This document shows positions 1 through 8,965 of a DNA stretch of 64,000 nucleotides, piece by piece. The notes beneath the pieces are model-generated. The model worked only from the letters and a program-made list of their open reading frames with translations. It made no database searches and was not told the origin of the DNA. The position numbers and the translations under genes were made by a program. The stretch is from NCBI GenBank assembly GCA_050258815.1, contig JBLMZM010000316.1, forward strand, positions 1 through 64,000, in the 5' to 3' direction. Within the stretch, counting starts at the first letter, position 1; each line of letters begins with the position of its first letter. Source of the DNA: JAAXKN01 sp050258815. GTDB taxonomy: Bacteria; Bacteroidota; Ignavibacteria; Ignavibacteriales; SURF-24.

Positions 1-438
1 CCCGGCTCCAATAAGATCAGCCATATAAAGTCTGGGCATATCGCCATGATTTTCCCTGAATAATTTGGCAAGCGCTATTCCGCCGCTGAAGAAAGTTGAA
101 CTCAGAAGCAGTACAGTCGCAATAAATTTACCGATCATCTCCCAGCTGTTGAAAAGCCTGGAAAAATCGAGTTTAATGTTAAGTACAACCGAGGGTCCAA
201 TCAGCGCAAGAATTGATGTAACCAAAAGAAGGACCCCCAATGAATTTTTTCTGCTGAATAATCCGGGAAATAGCCTTAGAGCCAATGCTCCAAGCCCCAG
301 CCCCAATACTGAGAGTGACAAGATCAGAAAAGCAAACGTATAAAAAAACTCAGCCGAAAAAATGCGGGTCCACACGACCTCCAGCGAAATAAGCGTCACC
401 GACATTAAAGCTATAATAATAAATTTCGGATTTTTCAT
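1..438 (-). CDS. Spermidine synthase-like polytopic membrane protein, N-terminal part (cut by window edge)
   Basis: An open minus-strand frame starts at an ATG at 438-436 and runs off the window after 146 codons. AGAGG lies just upstream of the start. The translation begins MKNPKFIIIALMSVTL and continues as successive hydrophobic helices separated by short loops (GLGLGALALRLF, then FFSGGIALAKLF). It ends with the segment RLYMADLIGAG. A Y-x-A/M-DL-x-GA motif after about four membrane helices is typical of the membrane half of bacterial spermidine synthase-like (SpeE-related) proteins, where a Rossmann methyltransferase-fold domain follows. That domain would lie outside the window, so function is inferred from the N-terminus only. 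The enzyme family transfers aminopropyl groups, but many long membrane versions are uncharacterised. Confidence 0.6.
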   Translation of the reverse strand, partial: MKNPKFIIIALMSVTLISLEVVWTRIFSAEFFYTFAFLILSLSVLGLGLGALALRLFPGLFSRKNSLGVLLLVTSILALIGPSVVLNIKLDFSRLFNSWEMIGKFIATVLLLSSTFFSGGIALAKLFRENHGDMPRLYMADLIGAG

Positions 439-995
439 GATACCTCTGATTTGTATAAATATTTTTCACTTTTGAACTGCTTTTGAATATTTTGGATACT
501 ATTATTTTTAAGCGTCATTTTTGCACTCTGTTATTCCGTTCACAAATGGAAATAATTTGGCTACACTATAATAGACGCTTGAATTGGATTCCGGTTCATA
601 GAATATGTTTAACGGCAGCAGGTGTCATGTATCCGGTTCTAATATTGGCTGAACGGAGATATCCCATAATTATGGAGTTGTAAGACAGACAGAAAGGTTT
701 TACTCATAACCGGTAAACCCTGATTGCGCAATCCTGCATCGGATTACTTGCGGAGATATAGAGGCAGGTTATCCGTCATGATCTGCCGGCAGTGAAGGAA
801 TTATTTTTAACAGCACTGTTCCCTGTAGATAATAGGCATGGTAGTCCCTGATGTGAAAACAGTTGTAACCTCAACGGCTGAGTGCCGGATACATTCAAAC
901 AATAAAGCAAGACTTAACTCTCTGAACCAGACCCGATGGTATTAATTAAATTTTTTATTGCCCGTAATGTTTTACCTTACGGGCAATAGTCCGCT
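439..995. other. Intergenic stretch, no gene supported
   Basis: This 557-base stretch lies upstream of the edge gene and downstream of the WecA-like gene. A 66-codon plus-strand frame at 483-683 has no ribosome binding site and an unconvincing composition. The only clear structure is the stem-loop at 957-987. I see no tRNA, no repeat and no recognised riboswitch. Confidence 0.5.
957..987 (-). terminator. Stem-loop downstream of the WecA-like gene
   Basis: ATTGCCCGTAA (957-967) and TTACGGGCAAT (977-987) form a perfect 11-bp stem with a 9-base loop, 9 bases after the end of the minus-strand gene. On the minus strand it is followed by A-rich sequence and not by a T-run, so it may act as an imperfect terminator or a 3' stabilising hairpin. 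Confidence 0.55.
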
Positions 996-2660
996 CTATG
1001 GCCTTATTGTCAATAGTCTAATCACAATTGCAAATGACAGCGCAAATGAAAGATAAAACAGATGATTTTTAATCTCTTCTTTGAAAGTTACGACAATCTT
1101 GTACCATAAATAAAATATCAGAGCCTCAAGAACGAATATTTTATATCCCTTGTTGAGATCTGACGGGACAATATAATCTACCATAAATGTGAGCAATAGA
1201 AAGATGAGAAAAGTATAGTCAACATCATTAATTACAAGCTTCTTAATAGGGAATGTTGTGTCGTTTGCTATGAGAAATACGATAATGATAAATGTAAGCA
1301 TATAATAGCTGATTTCAGAAATAAAGCTCAGGCTTATGTTTCCTATCTTAAAATGACTCTGCAGCGTAAGGTTCAGATTAGCAATTGTAAAAAATGCCGC
1401 CAGATTCATGAAAATGAATATGTCATTTATGCCATTATATATATTCTTCTTTCGCGTAGCTATAAAAAATACTGCCAGCCCGATTACCAGAAATCCCAAT
1501 AGAGTATAGTTGCCCAGTGAATTACGGTAGGGGATCGAAAGGATGAGAATTACAAGGAGCGCAAACGAAGATAGATATAAAAGTATTCTTTGCAGATGGT
1601 TTAAGTTCCTGCTTAAAGATTCCTTCAGGTATTTGGGAGATATTGTCATTCCTTTATACCTGGTCAGAAATGCCAGAATCGGTTCAATAAAAAACAGAAT
1701 GAGTGCGAGTAATGAAAACAATACGATTGATACAAAGTGCGACGCCATCAGATAATACAGCGATATCGCTGCAAGCAGGACCGAGTAACTTTCAATTATA
1801 AATACTGTATACCTCTGCGATCCAATGACCTGCATAAGCAGATGATGAAGATGAGTCTTATCCGGCAGAAACGGGCTCCTCTTCCTTATGATCCTGAAAA
1901 CAATTACCCTGACTGCATCAGTCAGCGGAACTGCCAGCAGGATAATCGGGAATGTAAGGTCCAGTACACTTTTGTTGACCCTGATTGAAATCAGCAGCGA
2001 TGAGATTACAAGGAAGTATCCCAGAGTCAGTGATCCGGTATCACCCAGGAATATTTTTGCAGGATACTTGTTATATCTTAAAAATCCAAGCAGACTTCCT
2101 ATCAGACTCATTGCAAGAATCATCAGCAGCATATGACTCTGGCCAATGGCCAGTATCATAATAATTATAAAGGATAGTATTGAAAAACCGCTTACCAGGC
2201 CGTCAATCCCATCCATGAAATTGATGGAGTTGATTCCACCCACAATAAATACTGCCAGTATTACGAAATCAAATGGATGTGGTATGGTGAAATCAAAAAG
2301 TATCATTTCAGTATAATGCCCGTACAGGTAGAAAAGCACAAGTATGCAGGCCGTAATCTGCGACCATATTTTTATTGAATAATCCAGACCCAGGATATCA
2401 TCAAAAAAACCGATGAGCAATATTATATTTGCCGCTAAAATGAGCAGTCTTATTGTTTCAAGCTCTTCTGCAAGAAGAAAGGTAGTAAATGAAGTAGACA
2501 GATATATCAGGAATCCCCCCATTCTGGGGACTATAGCGGTATGTATTCTCCTGTTACCAGGTAGATCTACCACTTTCACTTTGGTAAGATACCGTATGAA
2601 ATAAGGTGTAGCCAGCACAGTAAAGGTCAAACTTGTAAAGAAAATCAGTAAATAATCCAT
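996..2660 (-). CDS. WecA/MraY-family undecaprenyl-phosphate sugar-1-phosphate transferase with C-terminal membrane extension
   Basis: This 554-residue polytopic membrane protein belongs to glycosyltransferase family 4 (MraY/WecA/TagO). It should transfer a HexNAc-1-phosphate to undecaprenyl phosphate to start O-antigen or other surface polysaccharide synthesis. Visible signatures are PRMGGFLIYL near residue 46, the first catalytic aspartates in FFDDILGLD, NFMDGIDGL (DGxDG), FLGDTGSLTLGY and the cytoplasmic HLHHLL histidine motif. The family core ends near residue 330-340. The remaining roughly 210 residues add about seven more hydrophobic helices that WecA does not have, with no polar motif I recognise. 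The specific sugar cannot be read from sequence. It appears to be transcribed alone, ending at the hairpin at 957-987. Confidence 0.85.
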   Translation of the reverse strand: MDYLLIFFTSLTFTVLATPYFIRYLTKVKVVDLPGNRRIHTAIVPRMGGFLIYLSTSFTTFLLAEELETIRLLILAANIILLIGFFDDILGLDYSIKIWSQITACILVLFYLYGHYTEMILFDFTIPHPFDFVILAVFIVGGINSINFMDGIDGLVSGFSILSFIIIMILAIGQSHMLLMILAMSLIGSLLGFLRYNKYPAKIFLGDTGSLTLGYFLVISSLLISIRVNKSVLDLTFPIILLAVPLTDAVRVIVFRIIRKRSPFLPDKTHLHHLLMQVIGSQRYTVFIIESYSVLLAAISLYYLMASHFVSIVLFSLLALILFFIEPILAFLTRYKGMTISPKYLKESLSRNLNHLQRILLYLSSFALLVILILSIPYRNSLGNYTLLGFLVIGLAVFFIATRKKNIYNGINDIFIFMNLAAFFTIANLNLTLQSHFKIGNISLSFISEISYYMLTFIIIVFLIANDTTFPIKKLVINDVDYTFLIFLLLTFMVDYIVPSDLNKGYKIFVLEALIFYLWYKIVVTFKEEIKNHLFYLSFALSFAIVIRLLTIRP

Positions 2661-2757
2661 ATCATCTCTTCCCTATTTTCAATCGTCACATAATATCATG
2701 TTTCAATACATTTATATCATCTCGTTACTGATCATCCTGTATATCATACAATGTACT

Positions 2758-2791
2758 AATAAGAGTATCCCCGAAACGGGATACTCTTATT
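2758..2791 (-). terminator. Strong stem-loop terminator after the beta-helix gene
   Basis: AATAAGAGTATCCC (2758-2771) pairs perfectly with GGGATACTCTTATT (2778-2791), giving 14 bp around a CGAAAC loop, 11 bases past the end of the 2802-5189 minus-strand gene. The stem foot is A/T-rich on both sides. It is the obvious transcription end for that gene. Confidence 0.75.
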
Positions 2792-2801
2792 TTCAGAGGA
2801 G

Positions 2802-5189
2802 CTACTTCATGAGTACGAATTTCCTGGTTTCTACATACTGTCCGCACTTAAGCTGATAGTAATAAATACCGCTCGTAAGCCCATTCCCATCCATAATAAT
2901 TTCATGCGTTCCCCTGGTTTTGAACTCATCAACCAGCGTTCTTACTGTCTGTCCAATAGCATTGAAAACTACAATTTTTACTATGCCACCTTCAGGTATA
3001 GAATACTGAATTCTGGTTGCCGGGTTAAACGGGTTGGGATAGTTCTGCTGCAACGAATATTTTAAACCATCCGGATTCTGCCTTTCAACAGGTAATGGAC
3101 TCTGCTTCTGGTCTATAAGACTATAGGTGCCCAGTGTATTAGTGTTAAATTCAGCATAGTGACTGCCAGGCTCAATAGTGGTCTGTTCTGCCAGCCATGG
3201 TCCATCTCCTGTTGCCGTCCTTTTGTTAACTATAAGATCCTTTTCTGTATAATCTCTTATTTCTGTTGCTTCATTGTAGTACAGTCTTACCTTGGCAGTC
3301 CAGCCACTGCCGGCATTCTGAGGTAAGCTGAAGCTGTACATCCGGTCAATGCCCTTTTTATACATTTCGTTTGAGTTACTCACAGGTCTTTTACCCGGTG
3401 TATATGTCAGTGTCACCTGGTCGGGATAAACCGCATTGGTACCGGACCAGATTATCTCGGCAATTTTCTTCCCATCTACCCCAATAAACCTGGTGGTATC
3501 CTGCCCTATTTTTCCGGTCATCACAGTAGCAGCACTTCCCACGGGAGAATATTCATATGCCCCGATATCAACACCGCCGTCCTTTAACGAGACTGAACGC
3601 GGACTTCCTTCGATATCTTCACTTATAAATTCAACGGGTATTCCCTGACCATTTATTATCCATTTATCATCGGCTATTGATACGTCAGACGATGATTTGA
3701 ATCCCGGTGCCTTATCAATACTGTGATCATCCCATGGAGAGGCATCAATAAACTCCTGCAGCGTCAGCCTGTCAAACATTCCGCAAAAGGCCGTAAAGGC
3801 ATTCTGCGCACCATCGACATGAATAATATTAAAGTCACTTGAAAGACCGGAAACCATGGTTGAAGACCTGAAGAGCGCATAGGTCTTTGCATTCGGACTT
3901 GAATTGCTGTTATAAATGATGTTGTTTGCCATTTTTATCATGCTGGCCTTGTCACCCTTGCCAATATAAAGTCCGTAGCATTCATGATTATTCCTGCCGG
4001 TTTCTTCTATATATATGGTATTAAAATACAGCTCCACATTTCCTGGTGTTGTACTCTCAATTCCCGTTGTTACAACTGTTCCCGTTCTGCCCCTGACCGT
4101 ATCATTATCTTTTAAGCCATATATGGCATTATTGTAGATCAGATATTTTGAGTCAACGCTGCCTGACTCCAGCTGTATTCCATAAACAGAGGGCTGATAA
4201 GCTGCAGTATCGGTAGTTGCATTGAAAAGGTCATGGATTTTATTGCTGTTTATGGTAAAGTTACCCGGTCCCAGTATGTATATTCCTCTTACACGCCTGC
4301 CGGCTGTGGTTCCGGTGTTTGTTCCCATATTTCTGATATTGTTTTTCCTTATTGTAACAGACTTATTGTTGCCCTGATTGGTACCGACATAAACACCATA
4401 GCAGGGAAGCAGTTGATATGAATTAACCAGGTCCCCGGCAATTTCGTTATTCTCTATCAAAATATCCGAGACTCTGTAAGCATAGATCCCTTTATGATAA
4501 AAATGAAGTTCGTTTCCGCGGATTATATTCCCTGTCAGTACAGCATTTGTATCTTTGCCTATAAGAATGCCGTTAATGCCTGATATCTTATTATTTTCAA
4601 TAGTGCAGTAATCGGCAAAAGGCATGGTACTCCTAAGAAGGATGCCAATGTCATTTTCATCCCAGATGTTCCCCTTACCCACGCTTTCTATGATGCAGTT
4701 TTTAATGGTTATATTATTTCCATAAATATCCACCGGCTGAATTCCATTTTTGGCATCCGTCGCCCTGATAGTCATATCTCTGGTATTTACTCCGTTAGAA
4801 CCATTAATAGTAACATAGTCAGTCGAAGCCTCGGGCTTACCTATCCTTATTGCATAGAAATGAGTGGCATCCTGTCCCCCTATATTAATTTCGACAGTAG
4901 CTCCAGATGCCGGCTTGATTGTTACGGGGGCAGACTCCGTGGGCTTATTCACTGCCACATCAATATTGATTGGAGAGTTTTCTGTATAATTGCCGTTGGC
5001 TATCAGAAACGTCACTCCTGTGGTTGTCCCCTGTAAATTAAGGGCTTCAATAGCAGCACCTAGACTCTTATAATTATTAGTTCCGCTCCCGTTTGCATCA
5101 ATTGTCATCGTACCATTTAACTGAGCATACAGGACGTCCGGCAGAAAGACTGCCAGAAGTAAAACAGCAACTCCAAATAAACGTTTCAT
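2802..5189 (-). CDS. Secreted right-handed beta-helix protein with T9SS C-terminal sorting domain
   Basis: This 795-residue exported protein has a signal peptide (MKRLFGVAVLLLAVFL, cut after YAQ). The middle (about residues 85-470) is a run of short Asn/Ile/Gly-rich strands such as ITIKNCIIESVG, CTIENNKISG, ILIENNEIAG and KSVTIRKNNIRNMG. This pattern is typical of parallel beta-helix (pectate lyase/NosD-like) domains. A beta-sandwich linker follows. The C-terminal 85 residues are a type IX secretion sorting domain with NYPNPFNPATRIQYSIPEGG, an FNAIGQ turn, LTSGIYYYQL and a final RKFVLMK. It is likely exported across the outer membrane and surface-attached or released. Substrate is unknown, and no catalytic site was identified. 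It stands alone between terminators. Confidence 0.85.
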   Translation of the reverse strand: MKRLFGVAVLLLAVFLPDVLYAQLNGTMTIDANGSGTNNYKSLGAAIEALNLQGTTTGVTFLIANGNYTENSPINIDVAVNKPTESAPVTIKPASGATVEINIGGQDATHFYAIRIGKPEASTDYVTINGSNGVNTRDMTIRATDAKNGIQPVDIYGNNITIKNCIIESVGKGNIWDENDIGILLRSTMPFADYCTIENNKISGINGILIGKDTNAVLTGNIIRGNELHFYHKGIYAYRVSDILIENNEIAGDLVNSYQLLPCYGVYVGTNQGNNKSVTIRKNNIRNMGTNTGTTAGRRVRGIYILGPGNFTINSNKIHDLFNATTDTAAYQPSVYGIQLESGSVDSKYLIYNNAIYGLKDNDTVRGRTGTVVTTGIESTTPGNVELYFNTIYIEETGRNNHECYGLYIGKGDKASMIKMANNIIYNSNSSPNAKTYALFRSSTMVSGLSSDFNIIHVDGAQNAFTAFCGMFDRLTLQEFIDASPWDDHSIDKAPGFKSSSDVSIADDKWIINGQGIPVEFISEDIEGSPRSVSLKDGGVDIGAYEYSPVGSAATVMTGKIGQDTTRFIGVDGKKIAEIIWSGTNAVYPDQVTLTYTPGKRPVSNSNEMYKKGIDRMYSFSLPQNAGSGWTAKVRLYYNEATEIRDYTEKDLIVNKRTATGDGPWLAEQTTIEPGSHYAEFNTNTLGTYSLIDQKQSPLPVERQNPDGLKYSLQQNYPNPFNPATRIQYSIPEGGIVKIVVFNAIGQTVRTLVDEFKTRGTHEIIMDGNGLTSGIYYYQLKCGQYVETRKFVLMK

Positions 5190-5266
5190 AAGGACCTCAT
5201 ATTAATTTGCGAATATATATTAATGTTTGTTTATTCCATTTTCATCATGTCCTGTTTTACTCCGGT

Positions 5267-6277
5267 CTATAGAATACTATATATTGAATCCTCATTTTCA
5301 TCTTGTGCAACCAGTAGTTTTTCTTTTACCCATTCATCATTATAGAATTTCGTCAGATATCGTTCTCCGGTATCGCAAACAATGAATACTATTACACCAT
5401 TCTCATCCAGTTCCGCTGCTATCTGCATTACTGCGTGAAATATCGTACCAGTACTTCCACCGCAGAATATTCCCTCCTGGCGGGTCAATAGCTTTGCAGC
5501 ATTAAATGAATCCTCATCTGAAGCGCTGATAATCCGGTCTATTAATTCAAAGTGAACATTTTCCGGCAGGTAATTCTGGCCAATTGCTTCAACCAGATAA
5601 GGATGTTCTCCTTCAAGAGTGCCATTTTCATAATAGTTTTTGAATACAGAGCCATCAGGATCCGCTCCTATAATCTTTACCGAAGGATTCTGCTCCTTCA
5701 GATATTTTGCGATCCCGCTTAGGGTACCTCCGGTGCCCATGGCAGCAACAAAATGAGTAATCTTGCCTTCTGTCTGCCTCCATATTTCAGGTCCCGTAGT
5801 TCTATAATGTGTATCAGGATTAGAAAGATTTGAATACTGATTCATATTCAGTGAATTTGGAATAGATTCGGCAATCCTTTTTGCAACGTTAGTATAATGA
5901 TTAGGGTTGTCTTTCGGTAAGGAATTCGGGACCATTATCACCTCGGCTCCCAGAGCCTTCAGATAATTACTTTTCTCACAGCAAACTTTATCTGTCATTA
6001 CAAATATTGTTTTGTATCCTTTTATTATTGCTGCCAGTGCCAGACCAATCCCGGTATTCCCGCTTGTTGCTTCAATTATGGTTCCTCCGGGTTGAATCAG
6101 TCCCCTTCTTTCAGCATCTTCAATCATTGCAATTCCAATCCGGTCCTTAATGCTCCCGCCGGGGTTGAAAGATTCAAGTTTCGCAAAAATCTGCGGCCTG
6201 AAATTACTCCCGGTCTTTTGAAGTTTAATCAGCGGGGTATTGCCAATCAGCTCAAGAATATTATTTTTATAATCCAT
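5267..6277 (-). CDS. PLP-dependent cystathionine beta-synthase-like / cysteine synthase family enzyme
   Basis: This 336-residue fold-type II PLP enzyme has the Schiff-base lysine in NPGGSIKDR (Lys44) and the phosphate-binding loop EATSGNTGIGLA, followed by MGTGGTLSG. Several segments fit cystathionine beta-synthase better than CysK: DKVCCEKSNYLKALGAEV, DTHYRTTGPEIW, GADPDGSVF and the ending YLTKFYNDEWV. CBS joins serine and homocysteine to cystathionine, while CysK makes cysteine from O-acetylserine and sulfide. The CBS regulatory domain pair is absent, so this is a catalytic-domain-only form. It lies 81 bases downstream of the SufS-SufU fusion on the same strand, which suggests a shared role in cysteine supply and sulfur mobilisation. 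GGAGGAAAGGAG lies directly before the ATG. Confidence 0.8.
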   Translation of the reverse strand: MDYKNNILELIGNTPLIKLQKTGSNFRPQIFAKLESFNPGGSIKDRIGIAMIEDAERRGLIQPGGTIIEATSGNTGIGLALAAIIKGYKTIFVMTDKVCCEKSNYLKALGAEVIMVPNSLPKDNPNHYTNVAKRIAESIPNSLNMNQYSNLSNPDTHYRTTGPEIWRQTEGKITHFVAAMGTGGTLSGIAKYLKEQNPSVKIIGADPDGSVFKNYYENGTLEGEHPYLVEAIGQNYLPENVHFELIDRIISASDEDSFNAAKLLTRQEGIFCGGSTGTIFHAVMQIAAELDENGVIVFIVCDTGERYLTKFYNDEWVKEKLLVAQDENEDSIYSIL

Positions 6278-6358
6278 CTCCTTTCCTCCATCAGATCTTT
6301 AGCAGTCAAACTGGAAATTAGTTTTTATCTCACAATAACATTACCTTGCCATCATTAA

Positions 6359-8104
6359 TTATAATTCAGAAGTAATTGCTTCTTTTCTGGTGTGCAGCAG
6401 GCTTTTCATTGTCTGCCAGGGCAGATTTGCACACTTTATTCTTGCAGGTGAATCTTTTATACTGTTAAATGCTGCAAGTTCACCCAGTAGTGACTGTTCA
6501 TCCGGTGAAATAACGTGCCCGTTAAAAATGCCCTGGAAGTTTCCAAACAGCTTCTCTGCCTCAGAAATTGTTTTGCCCTTTAATGCTTCAGTCATCATTG
6601 AAGCCGACGACTTGGATATGGCGCACAGTTCTCCCTGGAATGTTATATTGCTGATGACGTCTTTTTCAAGCTTCACATACAGCACTATATGATCTCCGCA
6701 GAATGGATTAAAACCCTCATCCCTGTGATTGCAGTCAAAGCAGACCATATTGTTACTTGGTTTTCTGTCATGTTCCATGATTGTCTGCTGGTAATCATCA
6801 ACTTCGGCGGCACTTCCAGTGTGGCTTTGGCTTCTGTTTCTCTTGTCTATCATCTTCTTTACACTATCCACCAGTTTGTCAACTTCCTCTATTGTATTAT
6901 AGAAACATAGTGATACGCGTGCTGTAGCTGGGACATTGAAGAACTGCATAATAGGCTGTGTGCAATGATGCCCCGTTCGGATTGCAATTCCATCACTGTC
7001 GAGTGAAGTGCCTATATCATGCGGATGTATGTCATCCAGTACAAATGAAATTACAGGAGCTTTGTTGGCCGCAGTTCCTATTATCCTGAGCGTTTCTATT
7101 TCGGCCAGTTTGTTCTGCGCATACCTTAATAATGCCATTTCATGTTCAGTGGCAGCTTGAAATGGAATTGTGCGCAGGTAGTCAATTGCAGCGCCCATTC
7201 CAATTGCTCCCTCAATATTCTGTGTGCCAGCTTCAAATTTATAAGGCAGATCATTAAACGTAGTCTTCTTGAAAGTTACCAGCTTAATCATATCCCCTCC
7301 GGTCTGGTATGGCGGCATGGACTCAAGCAGGTCCAGCTTACCATAGAGCACCCCGATTCCTGTAGGGCCAAACAGCTTATGGCCTGAGAATACATAGAAA
7401 TCACAACCAAGTGCCTGGACGTCAATTTTATGGTGTGGTATAGCCTGTGATCCATCAATTAGAACAGGGACTCCCCGCGCGTGTGCTTTCTCAATTATGG
7501 CCTTTATGGGATTGACAGTACCCAGGGAATTTGAAACCTGCACAACAGCTACAATTTTCGTCCTTTCATTAATCATCTCATCCAGTTCGTCAAGCAGGAG
7601 CTCCCCATCATTATTCATAGGGATTATTCGCAGGATGGCATTCTTCTCGTGACACAAAATCTGCCAGGGCACAATATTGGCATGATGCTCCATGGCAGAA
7701 ATTATTATTTCGTCCCCTTCTTTTACGCAGGAACGCCCGAACGAATATGCCACCAGATTAATTGCCTCTGTTGCCCCTCTTACAAAAATAATCTCCTGCG
7801 CAGCTGAGGCATTAATGTAATCTTTTACCTTCTTTCTGGCAGTTTCATATGCAATGGTTGCCTGTTCGCTCAGGAAATGTACCCCCCGGTTTATATTGGA
7901 ATTTAACTTATTGTAATAGTCATTAATGGTTTGTATCACTAACTGTGGCTTTTGTGTAGTGGCTGCGTTATCCAGGTAAACAAGCTGTTTACCTCTGATA
8001 GTCAGATTCAAAATCGGAAAGTCTTCTCTTATTTTGTTTACGTTAAACAAGTTTCTTACATTCAGCCCAGCTCCCTTAATTGAAGAATAACCCTGAATAT
8101 CCAT
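6359..8104 (-). CDS. SufS cysteine desulfurase fused to SufU sulfur-transfer/scaffold domain
   Basis: One reading frame carries two Fe-S assembly proteins. The first 420 or so residues are a class V aminotransferase fold SufS. It has VYLDNAATTQKP, AMEHHANIVPW, DGSQAIPHH, the PLP lysine in FSGHKLFGPTG and the active-site cysteine in RTGHHCTQPIM. After a polar linker, the last 140 or so residues match SufU, with YQQTIMEHD, the ligand cysteines in NPFCGD and GELCAISKSSASMM, and IKCANLPWQ. SufS takes sulfur from cysteine and SufU receives it. The frame can open 16 codons earlier, at 8152, but AAAGGAG sits 8 bases before the ATG at 8104-8102 (MDIQGYSS), so that start is preferred. The neighbouring CBS-like gene supports a cysteine and sulfur module. 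Confidence 0.88.
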   Translation of the reverse strand: MDIQGYSSIKGAGLNVRNLFNVNKIREDFPILNLTIRGKQLVYLDNAATTQKPQLVIQTINDYYNKLNSNINRGVHFLSEQATIAYETARKKVKDYINASAAQEIIFVRGATEAINLVAYSFGRSCVKEGDEIIISAMEHHANIVPWQILCHEKNAILRIIPMNNDGELLLDELDEMINERTKIVAVVQVSNSLGTVNPIKAIIEKAHARGVPVLIDGSQAIPHHKIDVQALGCDFYVFSGHKLFGPTGIGVLYGKLDLLESMPPYQTGGDMIKLVTFKKTTFNDLPYKFEAGTQNIEGAIGMGAAIDYLRTIPFQAATEHEMALLRYAQNKLAEIETLRIIGTAANKAPVISFVLDDIHPHDIGTSLDSDGIAIRTGHHCTQPIMQFFNVPATARVSLCFYNTIEEVDKLVDSVKKMIDKRNRSQSHTGSAAEVDDYQQTIMEHDRKPSNNMVCFDCNHRDEGFNPFCGDHIVLYVKLEKDVISNITFQGELCAISKSSASMMTEALKGKTISEAEKLFGNFQGIFNGHVISPDEQSLLGELAAFNSIKDSPARIKCANLPWQTMKSLLHTRKEAITSEL

Positions 8105-8233
8105 AACATCTCTCCTTTTGATTGAACATCGGTGGTCATAATCATTTTTCATTTTTATCTATAGTATCAACTGCCTTTCTTTGGCACTTTGCCCGGGTTT
8201 ATTATAATAAAACAACTGCTGGGAAAAACATCT

Positions 8234-8965
8234 TCAATTCATCGAAGGATAGGGCAGTATAAATTTCAGATCATCATCCACTATTCCTAAATCTACCAGC
8301 AGAATCCGTATCTTAATGTTGTAGTAAAAATTTGGATTTGAATATTTTACTACGTCAATTAATTCATTTATTTCATACCTGAACAGATTAATTGCACGGT
8401 TCAGGCGCATCTCAAGCTGCTTTTCTCTAATATATATCTCCGCTTCGGTAAGTTCCTCCATATTAAGGGCTTTCCAGTATTCTTTTAATTTGTCCTCCAT
8501 AAGTGATAATACTTCATTTGTAATTCCATAATAATACAATCCACCCGCATGCTTTGCAGCATATACATATATAGCCTTTCCTTTTATCAGCAGCTCCGTA
8601 CAGAACATGTTATTGAGCTCTAATTCTGTTACCGATACTTTAGCGAGCAGCTCGTCTATCAGGTCATTCTCATTCAGACTTATGATATATGCCTTTAATG
8701 CCTTTGCTACTTTTACAACTACCTTTATCAACTGCTCTCTGGAAACATTAATCCTCAGGGTCTTATTATTTTTAAGGTCTTCCAGTTCCGCCCTCATTTC
8801 GATGATTTTCGAAAGCAGAGTATCATACCTTTCCAGTGTTTCCGCCCAATTGGGCATATTCTTTACTGAATTGATATTTTCCTCAATTATGCAACGGATT
8901 ACTTTCAGCATCGAAAACTTGTCTTCACTTACATTAGTCATAACAACTTTCTCTTTTATATTCAT
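8234..8965 (-). CDS. Unrecognised helical protein
   Basis: This 243-residue protein has no family I recognise. It has no signal peptide and no membrane helix. The composition is Glu/Lys/Leu/Ile-rich, with long amphipathic stretches (for example LLSKIIEMRAELEDLKNNK near residues 50-68 and LTEAEIYIREKQLEMRLNRA near 172-191), so it is probably all-helical with some coiled coil. A short aromatic patch, GGLYYYG, breaks the pattern near residue 142. No clear Shine-Dalgarno precedes the ATG at 8965; an in-frame ATG eight codons later follows GAGAAAG and is an alternative start. It sits upstream of the SufS-SufU gene on the same strand, but 129 bases separate them, so co-transcription is possible and not shown. 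Confidence 0.6.
   Translation of the reverse strand: MNIKEKVVMTNVSEDKFSMLKVIRCIIEENINSVKNMPNWAETLERYDTLLSKIIEMRAELEDLKNNKTLRINVSREQLIKVVVKVAKALKAYIISLNENDLIDELLAKVSVTELELNNMFCTELLIKGKAIYVYAAKHAGGLYYYGITNEVLSLMEDKLKEYWKALNMEELTEAEIYIREKQLEMRLNRAINLFRYEINELIDVVKYSNPNFYYNIKIRILLVDLGIVDDDLKFILPYPSMN

Noticed and set aside
483..683. 66-codon plus-strand frame in the left intergenic region
   Set aside because: No ribosome binding site, no family feature and an unusual residue mix; most likely chance.
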